From assembly GCA_040437565.1 (NCBI GenBank), contig JBDOQK010000022.1, positions 434,001-498,000 on the forward strand: 64,000 nt of DNA. Reading direction: 5' to 3'. The translations under genes were made by a program, and so were the position numbers. Each line of letters starts with the position of its first letter. Within the stretch, counting starts at the first letter, position 1. The DNA is from Albugo candida. Its lineage: Eukaryota > Oomycota > Peronosporomycetes > Albuginales. Shown in pieces: positions 1-11,973 of this stretch. Under the pieces are notes generated by a model. That model saw nothing but the letters and a program-made list of their open reading frames with translations. It was not told the DNA's origin and did no database searches.

Positions 1-3000
1 TTGCAGCAGACGCCTTTCGAATACGTTCAGAAGGTTATCAGCCCAAAGAAAAGTTCTGGCGATACAGCTTCACACGGTACACCCGCTTTGATGGTCGCTG
101 GTCAGGACACGCCCAACGATCAAGAATAAGAGGAAAGGTCGGTCATGCCCGTGACGGCACTGTACAAGGCGCTCTCTATGATTGGTGAATTTTGGAAGGA
201 TATAATAATCGCAGGAGGGAAAGCTAAACGACACCGGGAGGACTCTGCCGAGTCAAGCACTTTTGGCTCGGTTTTGGGATCTGTAGGTATGAACATCCAT
301 ACTTTCGAGCATACCCCTCCTCCCAAACTGTCACCGAATGTCTCACCGGACACCTTGTTTGGTGCCCGCTGACCAGCTTATCCTGGGAATATGATTGTTG
401 CCCCGGACAAGGTCGATGATGGATCAGAGACCTCAAGCCGGCTTAATGAGCAAGTTGCGCCTGCAGGAGTGTACCCAGGTGTGCGTATGCCAGGTCCTGG
501 TTATTAGCCGAAGCCGAAGACTTACCGGATGGGTTCATCAACGAAAATTGGCTTTGCAACCTTTTTATGGGAAGGAACTCTACAATGGACCCTTCCTAGT
601 AGATTTATTCGACAGGGAAATGAGCTTGTGCGGTATGCTGGCTTCTCCAAGCGTGTCTGTGGTTCTCGTGGCCTAAAAACATTAAGCTTGATGTTGTTGG
701 TCAACCCCTTGGCAGACATTGCACAGAAGTATCATCGTCGGAAGGTGACGACTTGGTGGTCTGAGAATCAAACTTTGCTGTATGCAATGCAAAGGTTGCT
801 CCATACCTGCAATACCAAGATATCGCTTACCAGAGAATGAAGGATTTTGTTGCCTCTAAGTCATCGCCGCGTAGCTGAACGGGATTTTCTTGTATCTTAC
901 AGCTCTAGTGAAGAATGCGGAGGCATGTTAAACATCTCTTGCACAATGTTATCAGCAATGCTGATACAACTATGCGCACGACGACGTTGTCTCGTGTGGG
1001 TCTAAATAGGATTGACTATCTAGGACGGGTTGAAGATCTCGTCCATTTTGCACAATAGACGGATTTGGACATTCGAATCCAGCATTTTGACAGAGCGTAG
1101 TAAATCTTATAGAACTGATGAAGGAAACGAGGAAGTTTGGAAAGGTCAAGAAAGGTCCCAAGAATCGAGTTTTATAATTTGCTATCAATATGGCAACGCC
1201 GGTCACCTCAAGATAGTATGCCCGAAAAAAGGCAAGAAACGACAAGATAAAGATTTCATTCTAACTTTCAGCAATGCACAGTGCAGCTCAAAAAGCACTG
1301 GGTTTTGGACAGCGTCTCTGGACGATACATGGTCAATTCATTGAGCCTGCTCGACGATGCCGAAACGAATGTTTCACCACATCTTCTGATGGGGCCCTTG
1401 AGTACGACTATACAATGAAGTGTGATGATCCAGTCCAAGATCTTGGTATTGTAGATACCATCCTACTCCATCATGCTCGTTACACATTTATTTGGGACGT
1501 AAGACCATTTCGTTTGGTAAATTCGAAAAGAAGGGAAGCGTCTTTTGAATATCGTGAAGAGAGACATGGTATGGTCTCTCACCCTGGTGGTACACCAATC
1601 AAAGACGTTGATCGTATCAATAATGTGCTACTCGTTTCAGTCTTTGATGGTATTTCGAGTAACGCTTTTCGTGAATTTGGTCCACTAAAGGAGGTGGTCA
1701 TGCCAATCGTGAACGGAGATTGACATGAACATAACATGGTGCTCAGCACAGAAGCTTGTTAGGGTTCCATCGTCGTGTTGGTCATGTGTTATGGCGCGAT
1801 CATCAAGATGGCCCGTGATGCCGTCTCTGGTATCAAACTTAGCGGTACTAGGCGTAACGGCTGCTTGGTATACGCACAAGGCAAGCAGACGAAGAACTTG
1901 AAGGAAGGAAGGACCGCGTCTTGAACTCATCCAACGATGTGATCGATAGCGTCATCTGGTCCGACCTAAAAGCCCATAACTCCCCGTGACCGTAGGTATT
2001 TGACACCTTTATCGATCATCGTTCAAATTCTTGCCGAGTATTTCTCGCGAAGACCCATTATATTACTTCGATGAAGTTTGAGCATTCTTCGTGTTTTTCG
2101 AAAAGCGGTTCAATTACTGTATACACGTTCTACATACAGATGATGGAGGCGAATAAAACGTCCGGACGTTTTTCGCAAGAAAACTGGTGTCTTACGATAC
2201 GTAAATGAAAGAAATATCCCGACAAGTACATGCAAATATGAAAGGATTTATCGCACTATCATGAACATGGTCCGTAGCCTTTTTTTAAGTGGGCTGTCTT
2301 TGTAGTTTTGGGACGATGCTGCTTGAATATGCAGCCTATATCCTAAATCAAAGTCCCACCAAGGCGAATGAGGCGGTATTCCGTCTTTTCAGATGTTTAT
2401 CAAGAAGCGACCGGTCTTAAGTACCATTGTGCTTTTTGGCTCCCATGCACGGTGCGCCTAAAAACTAATACCAAATCTCTGGGCGTGGGCGATAAAGTGA
2501 AAGTCATATTAGGAAAAAACGATGAGATGAAGGGGGTATCGTTCGAAAGGAGCGTTTAGTGTTCGTAATTTAGCACGTTCAGGATGTTGGCACCCTGACC
2601 TATATTCAAGTCAGTAAATTGGTAAAAGATTTGCATGGTATTGAAGGTGAGGATGAGCTTGATCGTAGCCATGGCAAGCGCCCAACGATCACGTGACCGA
2701 CACCTGACAAGCTCGGATGCGATGAGGATGATAAGCCAAGTGATGAAAGTAACTATATTAAAGTTCACGACGTTGTAAGCACTATCAGAGACCTAAAAAA
2801 GTACGTTTAGGCTGTGAAGAGCACTAGCAAAGATACATGCTTCATGGCCATAAATTAAGAGTTCAAAGCTTTGGATGCAAATGGTGTCTGGACAGTATTA
2901 TTTCCACCCAAAGACTCACACTTTCTCCAAGACAAGTGAGTTTTCAAGCCGATGACAGATCCTGATGAAAAGTAAAACAAATGAGATATAAAGAAAGCCT

Positions 3001-4691
3001 CGTTGCATACTTTAATGAACAACTCCTTGAAATCCATTGCACTTTGCCTTTCGCTACGTTAATGGAACTTGGTAGCGTAAAGGTAATCTTAATATTCTTC
3101 CGACGATTAAAAGTGACGGCTCATCATGGTGACGTTCTTAATGCATACGTCAGGTACGTTGACATAAACGTCAGAGTGCCAATGGGACTGCAAGTCGGTG
3201 AAGAAATCTTGAAGCAACATGGAGATAGGCATACGGAAGAGGTGGCTCTGTTGTTTGAGAAGTCGCTAAATGTCCTCAGGCCGGAAAGCTCTGGAACAAG
3301 TTGTTCCACTCGAATTTGGTTGATCAGGGTTTCATGCAGTGTACTGTAAAACATACATGTGTCTGTACAGCAAAGAAACCGATGGAAATGTTACGGCCTT
3401 GGGTGTGTATGTTGACGACTTGATGATCAGAGAGAATTCAACCGATGGAGTTGGACGAAATTTCGACAGCATCTTGTCGCTCGTAATAAAAAGATTGGGA
3501 ATCTAGAAAAAGTTTCTGGTTTTACGTATAATCTTGGACTCTGAAGTTGGTTAAGTGCTGGATGAAATGGTGGCGAGAGACTTACTGTTATAGAACCATA
3601 GTTCGGAATCGGCTAACGGGGTTCCAGCTCCAATTTGCGAATCACGCAACGAAGAAGAAATGAAATATCCAGAATTGCTGGTTACGTCATCTGAGGGCGG
3701 GGTAGCAAGACGGACTATCGATCATCAAGGCTTTTCAGTCCCTCGCTCGAGTTTAATATGGGATTGCATAATGCACTCGTCCAGATATCTGATTTGTAGT
3801 GCACGCGCAACCAGGCAATCTTGAAACCGACGATGAGGGAATGGAAAATAGAGAAGCAACATAGAAAGGAGACGAAGTCGTTGAAATTATGTGTCAACAG
3901 TCAATCAGGGGACCCCATCAAGATCGATTCTTGGAGCGATGCGGACGTTTCCGTACAAAAGCCGGATAGAACTTTAGTGTCAGGATGCGTGCGGACGATG
4001 ACGTGCAACAAGCATACTGTGTCTTGCTTAGAACCATCGAAGCGGAGTTTATCGCTGCTTCGCATGCTGGTCGTGTGCTTCTAGGGCTTAGATGATTGTT
4101 TGGCAAACCGTACATGAGAGTTGTTGAGCCGATTCCCACGTGGATGGACAATGAAGCGGTGATCAAGCAATTGGAAATTGAGAATAATGCCACAAGCTTG
4201 AATATCGCGCCATTCGTTCCAAGTTTGTCTGTCACCATGCTCAAGCTAAGTTCATGCAGCCAAACTTTGTCACGTCTAATGATATGATTGCGGATATATT
4301 GACGAAGGCAATCCCAGCGTCGAGAATCTCAGGCCTAGTTGAATGTATGGATTGAAGTCACTCCAAGATGACGTTAAGGAGGAGTGTTAGACACTATTGT
4401 TCTCTGACAAGTCGTCAAGAGCTTAAGTTACAACTGCAAGACTCATCACGGGTAAATTCCGACCTCAGCTCAACAGCTGTTTGGTAACAACATGAAAGGT
4501 TATATGAGGTGAGACGGTCACCATGTGGGACCAGACGGAAGTCATGTGAAACGTGACATAGTCAAGTTTGTGAAGCCGCTCTTCATGCATGTTTGTAGTT
4601 TTGACAAACAAGATTTGATGCTAAATGCTTTTTACGTTTACTTGTACCTCTACTTCTATTGAAACAGGTGCTTTTCCAAAACACTTTCACA
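1..4691 (+). mobile_element. Ty1/copia LTR retrotransposon fossil, left end outside window
   Basis: Old, heavily broken copia-type element (well over ten breaks), reading rightward and cut off by the left window edge. Parts in order: gag remains to about 1250 with a CCHC zinc-knuckle remnant near 1180-1220, integrase-like remains about 1400-2550, reverse transcriptase about 2850-3600 (a YVDD-type motif is visible near 3400), RNase H about 3750-4330. A purine-rich tract precedes a probable 3' LTR beginning TGTTAG at 4385 and ending about 4691, immediately where a decayed PRP40 copy starts. The order RT before RNase H with integrase upstream is the copia arrangement. The LTR end is inferred from where PRP40 similarity resumes. 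Confidence 0.8.
4385..4691 (+). repeat. Probable 3' LTR of the first copia fossil
   Basis: Starts TGTTAG right after a GGAGGAG purine tract, as copia 3' LTRs do. The end is placed at ...TTCACA (4691) because similarity to the PRP40 gene starts just after. The 5' LTR is outside the window, so the boundaries cannot be tested by comparing LTRs. Confidence 0.5.
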
Positions 4692-5015
4692 GGAACATAC
4701 ATTGGTAGCCCCATACGTGAAGTAAGGAGACCCTATTACTTCATCTTGCTCCACGAGCACAACTAACTAAGGTACCGACAAACATACACCAGCACCTCCG
4801 TTCCAAAGCCCCTTTAAATTGAACGGAATTAAAAGCCGAAAATACTAATAAAGCGTATAACTACAACACAGAAAAAAAACTGTGCGTGTGAGACCAAGCC
4901 GAAGAATCTCGAATCCAAAACTGTCACGTGCAAGGCAGAAAGTTGAATCAGCAGAAGTCCGATCAAAGAAAAACAAACAGGAGGGAGATTATATCCAGGA
5001 GACTCAAGCCAGAAA
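4692..5015 (+). pseudogene. Decayed partial copy of PRP40 (5' end and WW region)
   Basis: This stretch runs parallel to the intact PRP40 gene at about 9273-9800. The first part matches codons just after the start (CCCCATACGTG, the serine/threonine-rich segment, ACCTCCGTTCC). After an internal deletion it matches the WW-domain end (TACAACACAGAAA..., GTGCGTGTG) and the following coiled segment. In-frame stops and small indels rule out a working gene. It lies about 4.5 kb upstream of the parent in the same orientation, pointing to an old local duplication, with a copia LTR now abutting its left end. Similarity fades beyond about 5015. Confidence 0.75.
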
Positions 5016-6094
5016 ACTCAGTCTCAATCTGTCGAGAAAAGTCTCCTAATTCTGCTGACATGAAGCTTGATGACGTATCAAACACAAGTAGGATGTTCGA
5101 GGGAAAATGGGCTTTATTTAATCCAGCAGTAACATTTCCTAAGAGGGCACAATTTGTTCCCGATACAGCGCCACTACTTTAAAGCGTATAGAGCACGAGC
5201 TGGATAATTGAAGGCTTTAATCATCTCGCAAAGTGTTCGACGCAGAAATGAACAATAAAAAAATTAAGTAATGTTCCTCATCAACTCGGGCACTGTCCCA
5301 GAATTTTGAGGTTTGAGATTAGTGCTAAAAAATGAAATTCTGCCATCTCAAGAGAGACATCTCTTGCCACGTACGAAATTGACGAAAATTAGTTCAAGCC
5401 CAGGAGTATGCGGATGACGTAAAAACTTGACGACTGCAATACCCTTCAATCAACGGAAAATGCTGTTCCGTGTTCCGCCCAAGTAAAGGTGACAGTCAGT
5501 GGAAGAGAAATGAGTAGCTTGGAATGTTGTAACGACGATTAGATATAACACCATTTTGTGCATGTTTCTCGGCAGAATAAAGCACGCTATGACTTTATTT
5601 TATTACATTCACTCTTGTAGAGTATTCGATACTCTACTCGTTTCTCATTAGTGTTCTCGATTATTCCATGCAGTGACAATATCAAGCCTACGGGTACACT
5701 CAGAACCGGATTCTGATTTATTGGATTTGGCACCGTTTCGGAGCTTACATGTATCTATTAGCGCGGGTTATAAATTGAGGTGGATATCTCTCACAGAAGC
5801 AAAAGGACATAAAAAAACATTATTCGATTCTGTACCTGTGGAACAGCGTATCCAATCCTAATCAATTCTTATAGGTTCTTTCTATTTATCATTCTATTGT
5901 TTAATAAAGTCTCAATTAACGACCAACATCGCTTCTTTTTCTTTGCGTGGGAAATTAGAATGGTACTGGTCTCCTCTTCTTTCCGCGGAGATTATACAGT
6001 ACGCTACTTCTTTCTAAGAAATGACTGGTCTGATTGCGTCCTAGCCGTCCTTCCTAAATATTGAATTTACTCCTCATTCTCATATTGTCTGGTC
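5016..6094. other. Intergenic stretch without a recognisable gene
   Basis: AT-rich. Only short open frames are present and none resembles a known protein or shows splice-consistent coding. A short hairpin with 9-bp arms (GTAGAGTAT / ATACTCTAC, 3-base loop) lies at about 5617-5637. The right end is presumably the promoter of the secreted protein gene. Confidence 0.5.
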
Positions 6095-8087
6095 ATGGTG
6101 CATCCGTATTGGCTCCTCAATTCTGTTGCGTCGCTGCTAAGCACAGTTACTGATGCCAACAATCCAGCAATCATCACCGCAACATTTATTCACAATAGTG
6201 ATCTGAGTAAGTGCCAGTCCTGTCTAACAAATATTGCCGGAATGGATCGACTCTCGATTTCTTCTGATTGGACGCACAACCCGAACGAACTATCGCCAAC
6301 AGTGCAGTTCCACGCATCTGGTTCTACGTATTCTTATATGAGAGCTAGAACTGATTGTCAGAGTAGTCTTACATGCGGATTCATCACAACACCTGATCTT
6401 GCGGACGCGATGGTCGCCCGAAATACAGAAGACGACGATATCAAAATGTTATGCGTTCTCACAGATGAGCAAACAAGTTTTGACTGTGGTATCTGTCTCA
6501 AAATGACGAGCGGCGCTCATAGCATTCAAAAATTTCAACTGATATACGCGGATGCAAAGGAACGATACTTGCACGTGCTGCAAACAAAGGAAATAAACAT
6601 TTTTGAACCGTGTTCAGTATCTGGTACGTGTAGTGGACGTTACCATGAATTTCATGACCTTGCATGTCGTGAACTTGCCAGAAAATTATCCAACGATGTA
6701 TTCAAACCATCCAANNNNNNNNNNNNNNNNNNNNNNNNNNNNNNNNNNNNNNNNNNNNNNNNNNNNNNNNNNNNNNNNNNNNNNNNNNNNNNNNNNNNNN
6801 NNNNNNNNNNNNNNATACAGAAGACGACGATATCAAAATGTTATGCGTTCTCACAGATGAGCAAACAAGTTTTGACTGTGGTATCTGTCTCAAAATGACG
6901 AGCGGCGCTCATAGCATTCAAAAATTTCAACTGATATACGCGGATGCAAAGGAACGATACTTGCACGTGCTGCAAACAAAGGAAATAAACATTTTTGAAC
7001 CGTGTTCAGTATCTGGTACGTGTAGTGGACGTTACCATGAATTTCATGACCTTGCATGTCGTGAACTTGCCAGAAAATTATCCAACGATGTATTCAAACC
7101 ATCCAACACCGGAGTTTTGGGCAAATTCAATCCCGGTACTGCTAAAGACCCATTCCATGTCGCCATCAAATCGATTTATGATACTGTCTATTTGTCGACA
7201 ACATGCTATATGACATCAGCGACCCACGAGTCAAGCATAAAGTGCCTTGGTTGCATGGCGTCGCAATCATCGGGAATAGCAGTGTTGGTTGATCAAACAT
7301 ATCAACAAGATAAATTAGAAAGCAAGCAATACTTTTGGTTGATAGCAAGAACAAAAAAAAACTCGCTTTTTGTAAAACGCCTTGTAGATGGATGCCTACG
7401 ATACCCAAATCATTTTGTTTAGAAGCGTCTTTCAAATCCATTGATTTTTCACAGCCCTCCGGCAAGATCTACTATAATACTGCAGAATATCGCGAGCTGA
7501 ATAAAATTATTCAGGATCCATTGGCTCTATCACGAAGCTCAAGTTGTCTGTGGGTGGAACACAAATTGGTTAATTACGAAACATGTCAGCGTTGCATGGA
7601 AACAATCACTGGTTCCTCTGTCAAAAAACTATCCGGAATTGATTTCTTGATTGAATCAATACAAAACGTGTACGAAAACTCTAAATGCATTTCTTCATCT
7701 AATACGCCGGATCTTTGCAAAAAAGTGGTCAGTATTCCGGATCGATTTTGTGGATCTTTCAATACAGCATCTCCTGATCAAGCAAGCAGAATCTCTACTA
7801 TCAGAAGAGGATGGCCACACAAGCCAACTCTGGAATGCTTTACGTGTCTCACGTCAATGCTGGATATTTTGATCATGGATTTGGTATCTGTCTGGATGGT
7901 GGGTTCTCCAAGTGACAGTGATTGTATTGTGGAATGTAAAGATTTAAAAATGAATGGTTGGGAAATGTGGGATATCTCTTCGATTCGACCGATATCAGCA
8001 AATTCAATCAAAGAAAGGTTTGGTATCGTGGAGGAACAATCGCTTCCCCATGAATTGATGCTCTTAGAAGGGAATATGCTCGAATAG
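6095..8087 (+). CDS. Secreted cysteine-rich CCG-type (CX2CX5G) candidate effector
   Basis: ATG at 6095 opens a protein with a hydrophobic N-terminus (residues 1-21, ending STVTDA) that reads as a signal peptide, so it is probably secreted. Repeating cysteine pairs follow: KCQSCLTNIAG (C40, C43, G49), CGICLKMTSG (C131, C134, G140), KCLGCMASQSSG (about residue 253) and CQRCMETITG, with CFTCLT nearer the end. Three fit CX2CX5G exactly, the signature of the CCG candidate effectors described in Albugo. About 560 residues in all once the gap-flanking repeat is collapsed. The 100-N gap at 6715-6814 is bordered by an exact 293-bp repeat, so the middle of the gene is written twice. The open frame changes once in the second half, near an A-rich run: a sequencing or assembly error and a real lesion cannot be told apart here. 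Role in the host plant is inference from the family. Confidence 0.75.
6715..6814. other. Assembly gap (100 N) with duplicated flanks
   Basis: Sequence 6422-6714 recurs as 6815-7107. The repeat is an overlap that the assembler did not merge, not a gene duplication. Confidence 0.95.
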
Positions 8088-9269
8088 GCGTATACCCACT
8101 GAAGACCCATCTATCAAATACGATTATCGATTAGGTCATTTCTAGTGTTCTAACGGTAATAATAATCCAACTGCTCCAAGCTTTCGGAATAAATTGCTGT
8201 TGAATTTCTCGTCACAATTCTTACGAGAAGACAAATGGCATCTTACAAGAACATGTAGATTCGATGTATGATGTCTTGCATCCGATTTGATTGAGGCCAT
8301 CTATACGTACGTTGGAAATGAATCTTCTGTATCAACAAAGACATTCGAATGACCACTGGCACTCTCGGAAATCAAATGAGATCTCTGCAACAGCTCTATT
8401 CCATCTCTTCTCGATCCTGGAAAAAAGGTGAATTATACATTGAATAAGTATCCATCAGGATGATAATAACATACGCCTATATACTTTGAGCAAGGTATCG
8501 ATTCTTTGCGACATACCTATCTGACAATATACAAAAAGACATACAACGTTCCATTGAGATGATCAACCAACTAAAATGAAGTCTCGGAAGTTTCCGTAAG
8601 AATGATTGCTCACCAGAAGATATGTGTTGATATCTGAATTGATGTACAAAACAGTAGTCAAGGAGCTTTGAGTGAGTACTTTCTACCAACGATAGCAGCC
8701 GCCTCTTTAAAGAGTACCTTATGCTAATTTATAATCTGTGTGAACCAACTTTTTTATGGAGATGACTGCCTTTGGAAATGTTTCATTCCCGAAAGTACGA
8801 AATTAGAGTGAGGATGTGTACCCCTTTGATGGTACGATATTGCATTGTGCATACATTTCCATTCTCCGCTTTGCTAAACGCTCAATTTTATTTACTTCCA
8901 ATCGCATTTAATGGAACGGCATTAAATGTGCTTTGTTTGATCGAATCCTTAAACGTCACATTAGCGCTCTCTATACAAGCAAGTCAGGCTAAGTAAGCAT
9001 AGATACGATCATGAGGTCGTTGCTTCATTGTATCTCTCCTTAGATACTTGTAATGTCAAATCATTCCTGATGCTGAAATACCTTTATGTGTCCTACCCAA
9101 CCTTTTTGCATCTTGCGGTACCTTTCCCTTTATAGCCAATCAAATAAATGATTTTCTGGATCTTTGAGATCGCTGCGAACGATTCGCTTTTATTATCGTT
9201 TGTACCTTATTATTTCCGATTTTGTAAACACTTGGAGGCCGAAAAGCGTCGACATTGAGTGCTACAAAT
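8088..9269. other. Intergenic stretch between secreted gene and PRP40
   Basis: No convincing gene. Short open frames on both strands lack recognisable motifs. The first few hundred bases may be the 3' untranslated region of the secreted protein gene or decayed sequence of the same family. A gene with several tiny exons cannot be excluded. Confidence 0.4.
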
Positions 9270-11426
9270 ATGGCACATACATCGGAAGCCCCATACGTGC
9301 AGGAAGGAGTCCTTGCTCCTTCATCGTCCTCTACAAGCACAACTATCAATGTAGGTACCGACATACATACACCAACACCTCCGTTCCTGCCACAATTGAT
9401 ACCTCCATCGTTACGTGCGCCAATCGTAGGCACCGTACCAGCGCCCCAATTCAACAACGTGACTGGTACGCCAATATATGGTACAGTACCACCTGCACCG
9501 CCTCCAGTACCATACACGCCCTCACCTTATTTCACCGAAATCTCCACCCCAAAAGCATTACCTTTGCGAAACACAACCACGTCGACTTCCACAGATTCTA
9601 CGTCCAAATCCCCTCTTCATTGGATGGAATTCAAAGACGAAAAGACCAATCAAACGTATTATTACAACACAGAAACGAAATTGTGCGTGTGGGACCAACC
9701 CGAAGAATTTCGGATCCAAAAAGCTCGCGTGCAAGTCGAAAAATTGAAGCAGCAGACGTCTGTAAGCAAGCAAAAGCAGCAGGAGGAAGAGCATATCCGA
9801 GCCGTACAAGCGAAAAAGAAATTCGACGCGATGGACCAAGAAGGTTGTCGAAAAGCGTTCACTGCTTTCTTGAAAGAACACACAATTTCTCCAGAATTCC
9901 GGTGGCAGGAGGCATTACGATACATCACAAAAGAAGGATTGGATCGAGAACCAACGTGGCGATTCGCGCTCAAAACTGTTGGAGAAAAGAAACAGTTGTT
10001 CGCTGAATACTGCACACAATCGAAAAGTCAATTGGTCATTGAAAAACGTCGTCGGGTCAAACGCAATCGAGAGGAATTTATCGAATTGCTCCATTCAATC
10101 GAATCTTTGATTCTACAGCTTGGATCAGAGGGAACCGACGATTTCCGCGCGTTAACTTGGATCGAATTTTCCCAACATCACGCAATCCAAAATCTTCACA
10201 AAGATGCTCGATGGGAAGCCATCCAAGAGGGCAATGAGAAACGAGACTTGTATGAAGGCTACATGCTTGAATTGACCCGGAAACAGCAATTAGAAAAGAA
10301 CCGTAGAAGACAAGAGCTCAAACAGAATGTCATGCAATTCTTACTAGACGATTCTGAAGCCAATCGGATGTTTGATGGGCATCGTAAACGTTGGAGTTCT
10401 GACGAAAAACGACAGCTTTTTGACCATATTTCCAATAAAATTCAAATGCCAAAGGAGCTGAAGCATTCAGTGTACGAATGGATTGATGAGAGCTTTGATC
10501 GGCTTCGAAAGCGGATTGTCGAGTCCAAGGAATTGGAACGCGACGAAGAGAAAAAACTAGCCCGAGAATTGAGAAGTTGGCTATTGGATCTTTTTTCCAC
10601 GAATCAGATTTCACGATTTGATGAATGGGAAGTTATCGATGAAAAACTTGCCAAAATCGATGGATATAAAATCTTCGAGGTGCTATCCTCCCGAAGGAAA
10701 CAGCGCGTATACACCAAATTGATTCGGGAAGAGCGTCAGCGATTGCGTCATGAAGTCATTTTTATCAAAAGCTATTTGGATGATACTACTGGGAAGCGGA
10801 ATGATTTGTCGGGAATGATTGTCGATTGGAATTTCAAGGAGTTTAATGACGCGCTGACGTCGCAAATTTTGACACGCGCGAGTACGCGTTCATCGGATGA
10901 GAGTGCGGAAGATTCACAGCGAAAAATGGAGCTTGAAGCACTGGTTTTAGATCAGTCGAAATTGTGCAAAGAAGGGCAATCAGTCGCGGATTCCATCACA
11001 TTCCCTCCGTACGTGTTTGAGGTGTATGAGCTCTTGAAACTTGCAGCGAAGAAACAGCTTTTGAAGAATGATGGAGCGCGTCGAAACGGCGAAAGACGAA
11101 GCAGCAAACGAAAAGATCGGTCGATGAATGATTATCGCCCGCGCGCATCTTCAAAAAGGAAATATGCCAAACGTCGACGGTCTCGCTCAGTTCAGGATGA
11201 CCGTCGTTCACGGTCCAAGTCGGCTCGTCGAAGATCACGGTCACGGTCGCTCGAACCGCGTAAACGCTCGAAGAAGGATGTATTATCCTTATCAACCCAG
11301 CAAGAAGCGGCTAAAGCTGAAGAAGTAATTCGCCAAGCCCGAGCTAAACTACAAAACCAAAACGAGGAAATTCCGGTCGAGACAGCACTTCCGGATGAGC
11401 TGGAGGAAGGCGAAGTCACGGATTGA
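9270..11426 (+). CDS. PRP40: Pre-mRNA-processing factor 40 homologue (WW-FF)
   Basis: U1 snRNP-associated splicing factor that bridges the 5' splice site and branch point, acting in the nucleus. A single uninterrupted frame of 718 residues. The frame is open from a TTG at 9255, but the first ATG is at 9270 and is taken as the start. Order: Ser/Thr- and Pro-rich leader (to about residue 112), one WW domain at about 113-147 (HWMEFKDE...TYYYN...LCVWDQP), then FF-type modules beginning at about 180 (RKAFTAFLKEH...W..AL.YI) and continuing to about 590, and a basic Arg/Ser tail (SRSKSARRRSRSRS) before an acidic end (ELEEGEVTD). Yeast Prp40 has two WW domains; only one is visible here, so a WW-FF relative such as the CA150/TCERG1 group is the alternative. 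A decayed copy of its 5' end lies at 4692. Confidence 0.9.
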   Translation: MAHTSEAPYVQEGVLAPSSSSTSTTINVGTDIHTPTPPFLPQLIPPSLRAPIVGTVPAPQFNNVTGTPIYGTVPPAPPPVPYTPSPYFTEISTPKALPLRNTTTSTSTDSTSKSPLHWMEFKDEKTNQTYYYNTETKLCVWDQPEEFRIQKARVQVEKLKQQTSVSKQKQQEEEHIRAVQAKKKFDAMDQEGCRKAFTAFLKEHTISPEFRWQEALRYITKEGLDREPTWRFALKTVGEKKQLFAEYCTQSKSQLVIEKRRRVKRNREEFIELLHSIESLILQLGSEGTDDFRALTWIEFSQHHAIQNLHKDARWEAIQEGNEKRDLYEGYMLELTRKQQLEKNRRRQELKQNVMQFLLDDSEANRMFDGHRKRWSSDEKRQLFDHISNKIQMPKELKHSVYEWIDESFDRLRKRIVESKELERDEEKKLARELRSWLLDLFSTNQISRFDEWEVIDEKLAKIDGYKIFEVLSSRRKQRVYTKLIREERQRLRHEVIFIKSYLDDTTGKRNDLSGMIVDWNFKEFNDALTSQILTRASTRSSDESAEDSQRKMELEALVLDQSKLCKEGQSVADSITFPPYVFEVYELLKLAAKKQLLKNDGARRNGERRSSKRKDRSMNDYRPRASSKRKYAKRRRSRSVQDDRRSRSKSARRRSRSRSLEPRKRSKKDVLSLSTQQEAAKAEEVIRQARAKLQNQNEEIPVETALPDELEEGEVTD

Positions 11427-11572
11427 AACAGGATACCGGTAGGCGGTACGCTTGACGCAGATATCATTTGCTATTTACCGGTAAGACGTAGGGTACGATA
11501 TTAAGAGGTCGTAGGAAGGTGAATACGGAATGTTGCACGAATGCAATCGTAATTAATTGGACACCAGCATTC

Positions 11573-11916
11573 ATGAGTGACACAGAGATCACGCCAACGC
11601 AGCAGAATGAGCTTCGTATGCGGGTGCGTGGCATTACAGGTGTCTATTCGATTACTGACGTGCGTGTAGTTCCGGCAGGAAGCTGTGACGCAGGCAATCG
11701 AAGAGTTAAGTGTCAATATACAGATGAAATGCTTTGAGAAATGTGTGTCAAAGCCGAGTGGAAAACTTGACAGCAAGCAGCAGAATTGCGTCGCGTTGTG
11801 CGTAAATCGGTACATTGATACTTTGAATGTCGTCTCACAGACAATGGTCGGGACACAGGTACAACGCTGTATAGTGTATCTGCGTATAAGTATACTTATT
11901 CATGTTTTAGAGTTGA
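11573..11916 (+). CDS. TIM13: Mitochondrial import chaperone Tim13 (small TIM)
   Basis: Small TIM chaperone of the mitochondrial intermembrane space that, with Tim8, escorts hydrophobic precursors. Not visible as one frame. Proposed exons 11573-11623, 11694-11858 and 11911-11916, with introns GTGCGT...ACGCAG and GTACAA...TTTTAG. The product, about 73 residues, starts MSDTEITPTQQNELRMR and carries the twin CX3C motif CFEKC ... CVALC separated by 14 residues. KPSGKLDSKQQNC and NRYIDTLNVVSQT resemble Tim13 rather than Tim8, 9 or 10. The 3' end is less sure: without the second intron the frame stays open to 11981, overlapping LSM1 tail to tail. Confidence 0.8.
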
Positions 11917-11973
11917 GCGATGGAAGAATCAACTTGGCGCTTGGAATCAATTGTATCCGTATTTTGATGCACA

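Noticed and set aside
120-1245. Several host-like open frames at the left edge
   Set aside because: Position, zinc-knuckle remnant and downstream polymerase remains place them in a copia fossil.
9255-9269. PRP40 start at the upstream TTG
   Set aside because: A eukaryotic nuclear gene should start at ATG; 9270 is the first in frame.
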